Part shown: in pieces, positions 17,744 to 25,801 of the stretch | Layout of the letters: every line of letters begins with the position of its first letter | Position numbering within the stretch: position 1 is the stretch's first letter | Origin: Sutterella sp. | GTDB lineage: Bacteria; Pseudomonadota; Gammaproteobacteria; Burkholderiales; Burkholderiaceae_F | Assembly: GCA_019418605.1 (NCBI GenBank) | Contig: DYBN01000061.1 | Coordinates: 1 to 64,000, forward strand | Direction: 5' to 3' | Length of the DNA: 64,000 nt | Translations under genes and position numbers: made by a program | The notes under the pieces: generated by a model | Seen by the model: the letters and a program-made list of their open reading frames with translations, nothing else | Databases searched by the model: none | Told to the model about the DNA's origin: nothing

Positions 17744-17766
17744 ACGGGCGCCCGCAAGGCGCCCGT
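17744..17766 (-). terminator. Terminator of the ybgC-tolQRA operon
   Basis: Perfect 9-bp stem ACGGGCGCC / GGCGCCCGT with a 5-base loop, followed on the minus strand by TTTTC. It lies 25 bases after the tolA stop. Confidence 0.75.
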
Positions 17767-17789
17767 CAACGTTGTCAACAATCGGCCTC

Positions 17790-19109
17790 TTAACGATTGG
17801 CCGTATCGTCGACCGGATCAAAAATGAGCCGCAGCTCTCGAGGCATGTCGGCAGGGCTCATGTCGGCGGTCCGGGGAATCGGATCGCACTTGACGATGGC
17901 ACGCTCGACGGCCTGGTCATAGGCAGGCAGTCCCGAGCTTTGTTCCTTGCGGGGAGCGCCCGCGTGATCGCCCGAAGGCAAAAGCCGCAGCGTGTAGATG
18001 GCCTGATGCTGGCCTCTTTGAATGCCGGAGGGCACCGTGTACGCAATGTGCGGGCGGATGCAAGCGATGACCGAGGCGGCAAACTGCGCCGAGGCGGTGC
18101 CGGAGACGTTTCTGCGCCGCGTCTCGGGCGAGCCGGTGGTCTTGCCCGCGCGGTTGCCCTGGGCTTGCGGCGCGCCCGTGATGCGGGCGAGCTCTTCGCG
18201 GCGCAGCTCTTCGGCAATGCGCTGCTGCCGGGCCCGGCGCTCTTGGGCAAGCTTCTTTTGCCGCTCTTCTTCGGCCTTACGTTTTTCTTCGGCAATGCGG
18301 GCCTCTTCAGCCTTGCGTTTTTCTTCGGCAATGCGGGCCTCTTCGGCTTTGCGCTGCTCTTCCGCAATGCGCGCTTCCTCGGCCTTGCGCTGCTCTTCAG
18401 CGATGCGTGCTTCTTCGGCCTTGCGCTGTTCTTCCGCAATGCGGGCTTCTTCGGCCTTTCGCTGCTCTTCGGCGATGCGCGCTTCTTCGGCCTTGCGCTG
18501 CTCTTCTGCGATGCGGGCTTCCTCAGCCTTGCGCTGCTCTTCGGCCAGACGCTGCTCTTCAGCAATGCGCGCCTCTTCAGCCTTGCGCTGTTCTTCGGCC
18601 AGGCGCTGCTCTTCAGCAATCCGGGCCTCTTCGGCCTTTCGCTGCTCTTCCGCAATGCGCGCTTCTTCGGCTTTGCGCTCTTCTTCAGCCAAACGCGCTT
18701 CTTCGGCCTTGCGGGCTTCTTCAGCCAGACGCGCCTCTTCAGCCAGACGGGCGGCTTCAAGCGCCTGCTCCTGCTGCTGCGCGATTTTTTCTTCCTGCGC
18801 GGCGCGCTCCTCATTGAGCTTTTCCTGCTCGGCGGCCTGCCGCAGGGCTTCCTGCTGCGCGAGTTCGGTAAGCGACGGCTGCGGCTGCTCGGGCTGCTCG
18901 ACTTCGCTTGCGGTGCCGTCCACGCTCTCGCCCGAGGCGTCTTCAGGCGACCAGAGTTCGGCGTAGAACGTCTCGGGCTCGGTGCGCCACTGAAAGACGA
19001 AGGTAAAGCCCACGAAAAGAAGAGCGTGCACGGCAAGCGCCGCGACAAACCCCAGAGGGAGGTCGTAGCCCTTTTGCGTGCTCACGTGCTGTCGATGGGG
19101 ATCGGACAT
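17790..19109 (-). CDS. tolA: Cell envelope protein TolA
   Basis: Links the inner-membrane TolQR motor to the outer membrane Pal/TolB system, helping outer-membrane constriction. It has a short cytoplasmic N-terminus, one membrane helix (LGFVAALAVHALLFVGFTFVF), a long charged coiled domain II, and a globular C-terminal domain III (from about 330) with two Cys. Domain II contains about ten near-perfect 12-residue repeats of the EEARIAEEQRKA type. ATG 19109 with AAGGGG upstream is preferred to GTG 19115. It is the last gene of the operon. Confidence 0.88.
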   Translation of the reverse strand: MSDPHRQHVSTQKGYDLPLGFVAALAVHALLFVGFTFVFQWRTEPETFYAELWSPEDASGESVDGTASEVEQPEQPQPSLTELAQQEALRQAAEQEKLNEERAAQEEKIAQQQEQALEAARLAEEARLAEEARKAEEARLAEEERKAEEARIAEEQRKAEEARIAEEQRLAEEQRKAEEARIAEEQRLAEEQRKAEEARIAEEQRKAEEARIAEEQRKAEEARIAEEQRKAEEARIAEEQRKAEEARIAEEQRKAEEARIAEEKRKAEEARIAEEKRKAEEERQKKLAQERRARQQRIAEELRREELARITGAPQAQGNRAGKTTGSPETRRRNVSGTASAQFAASVIACIRPHIAYTVPSGIQRGQHQAIYTLRLLPSGDHAGAPRKEQSSGLPAYDQAVERAIVKCDPIPRTADMSPADMPRELRLIFDPVDDTANR

Positions 19110-19120
19110 GCGCACCCCTT

Positions 19121-19549
19121 CTAGCGGCGGGCCGCTTCGATCTGCAGCGCCAGCCCCACGCGCTCAATGTCGGCTTCCTGCAGGGTCTTCATGACGTTGA
19201 CAACCTGCTCGTAGCGCACGTCCTTGTCGGCTGCGATCACCACGGGCGTGGCAAGGCCCGCCTGGGCGGTGCGCACGTTGTTGACGAGCGTGGCGATGTC
19301 CACAGGCCGCAGCCCCGTCTTGGTTTTGATCGAGATGCGGCTGTCGGGGTGCACGACGATTTGAATGTTCTCAGGCGGCTCTTTGCCCGCCTTGTGCACC
19401 GAGGGGAGGTTCACGACCGAAGGATTCACGAAGGGGGCGGCCACCATCAGAATCACCACGAGCACGAGCATGACGTCGATGTAGGGCACGACGTTCATGT
19501 CGCTCATCATGCGCCGGCGGGAGCGGCCGGAAAAGTTTCTCAGTCCCAT
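19121..19549 (-). CDS. tolR: TolR, proton-channel subunit of the Tol-Pal system
   Basis: 142 aa, one membrane helix near the N-terminus containing the conserved Asp in NVVPYIDVMLVLVVILMV, which lines the proton path with TolQ. The periplasmic domain follows. It lies 15 bases after tolQ and 11 before tolA, so the three are co-transcribed. Confidence 0.93.
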   Translation of the reverse strand: MGLRNFSGRSRRRMMSDMNVVPYIDVMLVLVVILMVAAPFVNPSVVNLPSVHKAGKEPPENIQIVVHPDSRISIKTKTGLRPVDIATLVNNVRTAQAGLATPVVIAADKDVRYEQVVNVMKTLQEADIERVGLALQIEAARR

Positions 19550-19564
19550 GCTCGGCCTCCGGCA

Positions 19565-20230
19565 TCAGCGCTGGCGCGCGAGAATGTTGAGGAACTCTTC
19601 GCTGAAGCTGTCGAAGCGGTTGCTGATGCGCTCGATGCGGCTGGCAAAGTAGTTGTAGGCGGCGGTGGCGGGGATGGCGGCAAAAAGGCCGATGGCCGTG
19701 GCGACAAGCGCCTCGGCAATGCCCGGGGCCACGACGGCAAGCGAGACGTTTTCAAGGCTCGAGAGCCCCGTAAAGGCGTTCATGATCCCCCAGACCGTTC
19801 CGAAAAGACCGATGTAGGGCGACACCGACCCGATTGAGGCAAGCATCGGAAGGCCCCGCTCAAGATCGTCGAGCTCGCGCTGAAAGGAGGCCGTCATGCT
19901 GCGGCGCACCCCCGAGAGCGCATCGTCGTCGCTGCGGTCGGTGCGCTTTAAAAACTCCGTCATGCCCGCGGCAAAGATGCGCTCTTCGGCGCCCGTGCGG
20001 TCCTGCCGGGTGGTCGCCGTCTCATAGAGCTTGGCGAGGTCGGCTCCGGACCAGAAGCGCTTTTCAAAGTCGTCGGCCTGGCGCGAGGCTCTCGAGAGCA
20101 CGATGCCCTTGGAGAAGATCGTCGCCCAGCTGATGAGCGAGGCAGCCACGAGAACGCCGAGAACGCACTTGACGACGAGCGAGGCGTTCATGACGAGCGT
20201 GATGACGGAGAGATCGGCGGTGGTGTTCAT
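19565..20230 (-). CDS. tolQ: TolQ, motor subunit of the Tol-Pal system
   Basis: 221 aa MotA/TolQ/ExbB-type protein with three membrane helices. The second and third hold LASIGSVSPYIGLFGTVWGIMNAF and GIAEALVATAIGLFAAIPATAAYNYF, where conserved Thr residues face the TolR Asp. It forms a proton-driven pentamer around TolR and energises TolA. It is distinct from the much shorter ExbB at 52242. Confidence 0.94.
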   Translation of the reverse strand: MNTTADLSVITLVMNASLVVKCVLGVLVAASLISWATIFSKGIVLSRASRQADDFEKRFWSGADLAKLYETATTRQDRTGAEERIFAAGMTEFLKRTDRSDDDALSGVRRSMTASFQRELDDLERGLPMLASIGSVSPYIGLFGTVWGIMNAFTGLSSLENVSLAVVAPGIAEALVATAIGLFAAIPATAAYNYFASRIERISNRFDSFSEEFLNILARQR

Positions 20231-20354
20231 GACAAGGCCTGAGAATGATCAATGAGCAGGTATAAAAGTTTGCGCCCGGGGCGCGCTGTTTTGTTTTTAG
20301 GGGCGGCTGCGGCGCGCGGGCGGGCGTGTCAGTGTTTGTTAAAGGGCGCGCAAG

Positions 20355-20771
20355 TCAGCCGCAGACAAAAGCCGCGGCCGCGGCGCGGATGTCGGCCGGA
20401 AGCTCCACCGGAGCGCCCTCGCCGGGGCTGACGCTTGCGCACCGCACCCGCGCATCGGTGATGACCTCCTCGCCCCGGCAGATCGTCTGATGAAAGATGA
20501 TGCTTGCGTGCTTGACCGCTTCGATCGTCGTCTTCACGGTGAGCAGATCGTCGAGCCTGGCCGAGCGCCGGTAGGCGATCTCGATTTTGCTCACGACGAC
20601 AAGCGGGCCGCCTGAGGCGAGCATGGCGGTCTGCTCAAAGCCCAGAGTGCGCAGCAGCTCGGTGCGCGCGCGTTCCATGAAGCACAGGTAGTTCGAGTGA
20701 TAGACGATGCCGCCCGCATCCGTGTCTTCCCAATAGATGCGTACGTCGTGCTTGAAGGTCTTGTCCTGCAT
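20355..20771 (-). CDS. ybgC: Tol-Pal-associated acyl-CoA thioesterase YbgC
   Basis: Hot-dog-fold thioesterase, 138 aa. The catalytic region YWEDTDAGGIVYHSNYLCFMERAR carries the Asp and Tyr/His pattern of 4-hydroxybenzoyl-CoA thioesterase relatives. Gene order ybgC-tolQ-tolR-tolA is as in most proteobacteria. The start is ATG 20771 (MQDKTF); the in-frame extension to 20864 is not conserved in type. The 124-base gap to tolQ holds nothing distinct. Confidence 0.9.
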   Translation of the reverse strand: MQDKTFKHDVRIYWEDTDAGGIVYHSNYLCFMERARTELLRTLGFEQTAMLASGGPLVVVSKIEIAYRRSARLDDLLTVKTTIEAVKHASIIFHQTICRGEEVITDARVRCASVSPGEGAPVELPADIRAAAAAFVCG

Positions 20772-21003
20772 GGTATCTTTAGGAGCGCAGCAAGGCCGCG
20801 CTTTGAAAAAAACAAGCGCGTCCGCGCGAAAAGGCAATACGATGGCGGCGACGGCGCCCTGCAAACGGGGCTTGGTGCGGATGTCCGTGCGTCAGGCCGA
20901 AAGTATATTGAATGTTTTTCCCGGGCGGTCCCTTTTGCCTTGCCGGCAAAGGGGCGCGGCCGCGGCGATTGTTTTTCCAAATTTTGCAAAAGGTGAGGCC
21001 TGC

Positions 21004-23406
21004 ATGCTGAAGTTTTCCTCAGAATCCCGGCAGAGGGCGCCGCGCGCTTTCTGCCGCGGGGAAGGCTTCGGGGGACTGCGCCGCGCCCTTGCGGCTGTCG
21101 TCGGCTTGCCTGCGGCCGCCCTTTTGTGCCTTGCCTTGACCGGAGCGCTGTTGACCGGCTGCTCGAGGCCCCTTAACGCCCCGCGCGCGCTTGACGAGTA
21201 CGCGGGCAACACGCTTTTTTCGAGTTTTTCAGGCCGCAGCCCCCGCACGCTTGACCCGCAGCAGTCCTATTCGTCCGATGAGACGATCTACGTTTACGGC
21301 GCCTACGAGATGCTCTACGGGTATCACTATCTCAAGCGCCCCTACACGCTCGTGGCGCGGGCGGCCGAGCGCGTGACCGCGCCCGTTTACTACGACAAGG
21401 AGGGTAGAGAGCTGCCCGCCGATGCGCCGAGTGACGCCATCGCCCGCTCGGTCTACCGCATCCCGATCAAAAAGGGCATGCGCTACGCGCCGCACCCGGC
21501 CTTTGCCCGCAACGCAAAGGGCGAGTATCTCTATCACCACCTGACTTACGAAGAAGCAGCGCGGCTCAGAAGCCCCCTTGAGCTCCCCGAGCGCGGCACG
21601 CGCGAAGTGACGGCCGAGGACTTTGTCTACGGCATCAAGCGGATTGCCTCGCCCTCGGTCGTAAGCCCCGTTTTAAGCGCCATGGCCTCGCACATTGTGG
21701 GGCTGGGCGACTTTGCCCGCAGGCTTGAAGCGGCCGACAAGGCCCTGCGGCGGCAGGCCGAGGCCGGCGAAGGTCCTGCGCAGGGCGCGGGAGAAAAGCA
21801 GGCGTTCAATCAGAATTTCGCGCCGTGGCTTGATCTGCGTAGATTTGATCTTGCGGGCGTGCGGGCGCTTGACCGCTACACGCTTGAAATTACCGTCTTG
21901 GGCAAATACACGCAGTTTTCCAACTGGCTCACGATGAGCTTTTTTGCGCCCGTGCCCTGGGAGGCCGAGGCCTTCTATCACAACCCGGGCTTTCTGGAAA
22001 ACAACATTTCCCTTGCGACCTGGCCCGTGGGGGCCGGGCCCTTCATGCTCGTGAAGTCGCTTGCAAACCGCGAGCATGTCCTTGAGCGCAATCCCAACTA
22101 CCGCTTTGAGCCCTATCCCTGCGAGGGCATGCCCGAGGACGAACAAAAGGGCATGCTCAAGGACTGCGGCAAGCCCACGCCCTTTGTCGATCGGATCGTG
22201 ATGACGATGGAAAAAGAGGCGATCCCCACGACCACCAAGTTCCTGCAGGGCTACTACGACAGCCCCCAGATCACGCGGCTTGACGTGGGGCAGGGCTATC
22301 TCGTTGCCATGGGAGACGACCCGGACAAGGCAAAGCTCTACCGAGGCAAGAACCTGCAGTTTCCCTCAACGATTGAAGCGAGCATCTCCTACATCGGCTT
22401 TAACTGGCTCGATCCCGTGGTGGGCGCCGGTTCAACTGAGGAAGAAGCTCGCCGCAACAGGCTCCTGCGGCAGGCCGTGAGCATTGCGCTTGACTGGGAG
22501 GAGGAGATTGCGATTTTCTCCAAGGGCCAGGGCAGGGCCGCGCACGGGCCGCTGCCGCCCGGGCTCTTTGGCTGGCGCGAAGACGGCCCCGAGGCCTTTA
22601 ACAGCGTGGTCTACAAAAAGGACGCCGAAGGCCGCGTCGTGCGTCGCTCAATTGACGAGGCAAAAGAGCTCCTTGCGCAGGCGGGCTACCCCGACGGGCG
22701 CGATGCGCGCACGGGAAAGCCCCTGGTGCTCAACTTCGACTGGCAGAGCGCCGCGGCGGGGTCCAAAGCGTACCTTGAGTGGGTGGCCAAGCAGTTTGCC
22801 AAGCTTGGCATTCAGCTTGAGGTGCGCGCCACCGACTACAACCGCTTTCAGGAGAAGATGCTCAAAGGCTCGGCGCAGATTTATCTCTGGGGGTGGCTTG
22901 CGGACTATCCGGACGCGGAAAACTTCTTTTCGCTTTTATACGGCCCCAACAGCAAGGTGACTTCAAGAGGGGGAGAAAACGCAAGCAACTACCGCAATTC
23001 CCATTTTGATGCACTCTTTTCTCGCATGAAGGATCTCGAGGACACGCCCGAAAAAGCCGCGCTCATCGACGAGATGACGCGCATCGTGCAGAACGACGCC
23101 CCCTGGTCCTTCGGCTACTATCCCACGTCGGTGGCGGCGCTGCACAACTGGGTGAAAAACGCCAAGCCCACCCAGATGATCCGCTACAACGTGCAGTATC
23201 TGCGCATCGACGCGGCCGAGCGCATGGCGCAGATCCGCGCCTGGAACAAGCCCGTGCTGTGGCCTGCGGCAGCCGCCCTTGTCCTCGTGCTGGTGCTCGT
23301 CTGGCGCGTGCGCGTGCACGCTGCGCGCTTGTCGGAGCGCCGCGCGCTTGAGTCCGCCGCGCAAGACAAAACGCAGGCGGCCCGCCGCAGGGAGAACCGG
23401 ACATGA
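21004..23406 (+). CDS. ABC transporter substrate-binding lipoprotein, peptide/nickel family 5, with C-terminal membrane helix
   Basis: Binds the substrate, probably peptides, for the importer encoded next to it. It is 800 aa, much longer than the usual 500-600. An N-terminal helix ends in the lipobox LLTGCS, so the Cys should be lipidated. The family signature FSGRSPRTLDPQQSYSSDE and the SBP_bac_5 body follow. Near the C-terminus there is an extra hydrophobic helix (PVLWPAAAALVLVLVLVWRV) and then a basic tail, which is rare for this family. ATG 21004 follows AAGGTGAGG; the frame upstream to 20737 overlaps ybgC antisense and is rejected. Its stop overlaps the next start (ATGA). Confidence 0.87.
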   Translation: MLKFSSESRQRAPRAFCRGEGFGGLRRALAAVVGLPAAALLCLALTGALLTGCSRPLNAPRALDEYAGNTLFSSFSGRSPRTLDPQQSYSSDETIYVYGAYEMLYGYHYLKRPYTLVARAAERVTAPVYYDKEGRELPADAPSDAIARSVYRIPIKKGMRYAPHPAFARNAKGEYLYHHLTYEEAARLRSPLELPERGTREVTAEDFVYGIKRIASPSVVSPVLSAMASHIVGLGDFARRLEAADKALRRQAEAGEGPAQGAGEKQAFNQNFAPWLDLRRFDLAGVRALDRYTLEITVLGKYTQFSNWLTMSFFAPVPWEAEAFYHNPGFLENNISLATWPVGAGPFMLVKSLANREHVLERNPNYRFEPYPCEGMPEDEQKGMLKDCGKPTPFVDRIVMTMEKEAIPTTTKFLQGYYDSPQITRLDVGQGYLVAMGDDPDKAKLYRGKNLQFPSTIEASISYIGFNWLDPVVGAGSTEEEARRNRLLRQAVSIALDWEEEIAIFSKGQGRAAHGPLPPGLFGWREDGPEAFNSVVYKKDAEGRVVRRSIDEAKELLAQAGYPDGRDARTGKPLVLNFDWQSAAAGSKAYLEWVAKQFAKLGIQLEVRATDYNRFQEKMLKGSAQIYLWGWLADYPDAENFFSLLYGPNSKVTSRGGENASNYRNSHFDALFSRMKDLEDTPEKAALIDEMTRIVQNDAPWSFGYYPTSVAALHNWVKNAKPTQMIRYNVQYLRIDAAERMAQIRAWNKPVLWPAAAALVLVLVLVWRVRVHAARLSERRALESAAQDKTQAARRRENRT

Positions 23407-24380
23407 TCGGCTACATCTTCAGGCGCGTGATCTACGGCTTTTTGATTCTGCTCGGGGTCAATGCGCTTACCTTTGCGCTTTTCTTTGCGGTCAACACGCC
23501 CGACGACATGGCGCGGCTTGCCATCGGCGGCAGATACGTCACGCCCGAGGCGATCGAGCGCTGGAAGGTGCAGCATGGCTACGACCTGCCGCTGGTTTTT
23601 AACGACGAGGCCCAGGGCGTGGAGAAGCTCACGCAGACCATCTTTTTCCAGCGCTCGGCTCCGCTTTTAAAGGGCGACCTGGGGCTCTCGGACGCAGGCC
23701 GCAGCATCAACCGCGAGATTGCCGACCGCGTGGGGCCCTCTCTTGCCCTTGCCGTGCCCACCTTTATTCTCGGCGTCATCGTGATGGTGAGCTTTTCGCT
23801 TCTTCTTGTCATCGTGCGACGCACGCGGCTTGAGTGGGCGGGCGTGGCCTTTAGCGTCTGCGTCATGAGCATCTCGAGCCTTTTTTACATCATTTTCGGG
23901 CAGTGGCTCTTTGCCAAGACCCTGCGCCTCGTGCCCGTCTCGGGCTTTATGGACGGCTGGGCGATGACGGCCTTTTTGCTGCTTCCGGTGGCAATCGGCA
24001 TCTTCTCGCGCCTGGGGTCGGATACGCTGCTGTACCGTGCGATGTTTCTTGAGGAGGCGGGCAAGGACTACGTGCGCACGGCGCGCGCCAAGGGCGCCGG
24101 AGAAGGGCGCGTGATGTTCAATCACGTGCTTCGAAACGCCATGCTCCCGATTTTGACAAGCACCGTGGCCGTTTTTCCGCTGCTCTTTATGGGCTCGCTC
24201 ATCATGGAGAGCTTCTTTGGCATCCCGGGACTGGGCTCGTACACGATCGACGCGATCAATGCACAGGACTTTTCCATCGTGCGCGCCATGGTGTTTTTGG
24301 GAACCGCGGCCTACGTCGTGGGGCTTGTTCTCACCGACATCAGCTACACGATCGCCGATCCGCGCATTCGGCTCAAATAG
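23403..24380 (+). CDS. Peptide-type ABC importer permease (DppB/YejB-like)
   Basis: 325 aa inner-membrane permease with six helices. The typical first helix of the B-type subunit (MIGYIFRRVIYGFLILLGVNALTFALFF) and the coupling loop EEAGKDYVRTARAKGAGEGRVMFNHVLRNAMLPI are clear. It overlaps the substrate-binding gene by 4 bases and precedes the second permease by 17. Confidence 0.92.
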   Translation: MIGYIFRRVIYGFLILLGVNALTFALFFAVNTPDDMARLAIGGRYVTPEAIERWKVQHGYDLPLVFNDEAQGVEKLTQTIFFQRSAPLLKGDLGLSDAGRSINREIADRVGPSLALAVPTFILGVIVMVSFSLLLVIVRRTRLEWAGVAFSVCVMSISSLFYIIFGQWLFAKTLRLVPVSGFMDGWAMTAFLLLPVAIGIFSRLGSDTLLYRAMFLEEAGKDYVRTARAKGAGEGRVMFNHVLRNAMLPILTSTVAVFPLLFMGSLIMESFFGIPGLGSYTIDAINAQDFSIVRAMVFLGTAAYVVGLVLTDISYTIADPRIRLK

Positions 24381-24397
24381 GGACGGGCGCAAAAACA

Positions 24398-25801
24398 ATG
24401 TTCGACGTGAAGTTCGTTTTCCTCTACACCGACGCCGTGCTGTGGTTCGTGCTGGCGCTCGTTGTCTTTTATGCGCGCTACGCGCTCTCGCGCCCTCTGG
24501 TGGCCGCAAGGTGGCGGCACGTGCGGGACAACCGCACGGCGCTTGCGGCCGCGGCCGTCCTGTCGGTCTTTTTTGTGATTGCCTTGAGCGACAGCGTGCA
24601 CTTTCGCCGGCCGCTCCCCGTCGAGCCCGGCATGCAGCAGGCCTGGGAGACGCGCACGGTGTCGCTGCTTGACGTCGTCGTGGGAGAAAACATCGCAGGG
24701 CGCGAGCGCAGCTACTCGGCTCCCTTTGCCATGGTGGACTTTGACAAGACGACGGTGCTCACCGAAAACGGAAGCGAGCGCGTGTTTGCGCGCTTAAAAG
24801 GCGCCTCGCCCGAAATCGCCCCCGAGGGCTTTCGGCTCAAGTTCATCAAAAAGCTCGCGGGCGGCGTGATGACGGCGGCCGTGCTGCTCTCGGCGCTGTG
24901 GCTTGTTCTTGCGGCAATCCTTGCGGCCGCCCGAAAGATTTCCTACAAGGAGGCGCTGCGGCGCGCGACGGCCCCCGACAACCCCTGGCGGCCTGCGATC
25001 ATTGTCTGGCAGGGGGCGATTTTCCTTGCGTCGGTGGCAGCCTTCTTGTGGCCCTCCTGGCATATTTTGGGCACCGATGCAACGGGCAACGATGCGCTCT
25101 TTGGCGCTCTAAAGAGCGTGCGCACGGCCTTTGTCATCGGGTCACTGGCGACGCTGACGACGCTGCCCTTTGCCGTGGTGCTTGGCATTTGCGCGGGCTA
25201 CTTCAAGGGCAAGGTCGACGACGTCATCCAGTACATCTACACCACCTTGAGCTCGATTCCTTCGGTGCTTCTCATTGCGGCCTCGGTGCTGATGGTGCAG
25301 GTTTTTATCGACAAAAATCCGCAGCTTTACGCCACGGGGCTTGAGAGAGCCGACGTGCGGCTCTTTCTTCTGGCGGCCATCATCGGCATGACGAGCTGGG
25401 CGGGGCTCGCACGCCTGCTGCGGGCCGAAACGATGAAGGTCTCGGCCATGGACTTTGTGACCGCCGCGCGAGCCTTCGGGGTGTCGCATGCGCGGATCAT
25501 GGCCCGGCACGTCTTTCCCAACGTCGTGCACATCGTGCTCATCGTCACCGTGCTCGATTTTTCAAGCATCGTGCTCTACGAGGCCGTGCTGAGCTACGTG
25601 GGCGTGGGCGTTGATCCCGTGATGGACTCCTTTGGCTCGATGATCAATGCCGCGGCCGTGGAGATGAGCCGCTCGCCTGTGATCTGGTGGAACCTTCTGG
25701 CGGCCTTCATCTTCATGGTGACGATGGTGCTTGCGGCCAATCTCTTTGCCTCGGGCGTGCGCGAGGCCTTTGATCCGCGCGCAGGAGGCAGGCATGCTTG
25801 A
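24398..25801 (+). CDS. Peptide-type ABC importer permease (DppC/YejE-like), extended N-terminus
   Basis: 467 aa, longer than the usual 300 because of an N-terminal extension with extra membrane helices and a periplasmic stretch (about 60-160). The conserved C-terminal half begins at IFLASVAAFLWPSWHILGTDATGND and holds the coupling motif FVTAARAFGVSHARIMARHVFPNV. Partner of the preceding permease. The stop overlaps the ATPase start. Confidence 0.9.
   Translation: MFDVKFVFLYTDAVLWFVLALVVFYARYALSRPLVAARWRHVRDNRTALAAAAVLSVFFVIALSDSVHFRRPLPVEPGMQQAWETRTVSLLDVVVGENIAGRERSYSAPFAMVDFDKTTVLTENGSERVFARLKGASPEIAPEGFRLKFIKKLAGGVMTAAVLLSALWLVLAAILAAARKISYKEALRRATAPDNPWRPAIIVWQGAIFLASVAAFLWPSWHILGTDATGNDALFGALKSVRTAFVIGSLATLTTLPFAVVLGICAGYFKGKVDDVIQYIYTTLSSIPSVLLIAASVLMVQVFIDKNPQLYATGLERADVRLFLLAAIIGMTSWAGLARLLRAETMKVSAMDFVTAARAFGVSHARIMARHVFPNVVHIVLIVTVLDFSSIVLYEAVLSYVGVGVDPVMDSFGSMINAAAVEMSRSPVIWWNLLAAFIFMVTMVLAANLFASGVREAFDPRAGGRHA

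Noticed and set aside
17772..19124. 450-codon plus-strand frame with FFGLALLF-type repeats
   Set aside because: Exact antisense of the tolA repeats; the apparent hydrophobic protein results from complementing Glu/Ala codons.
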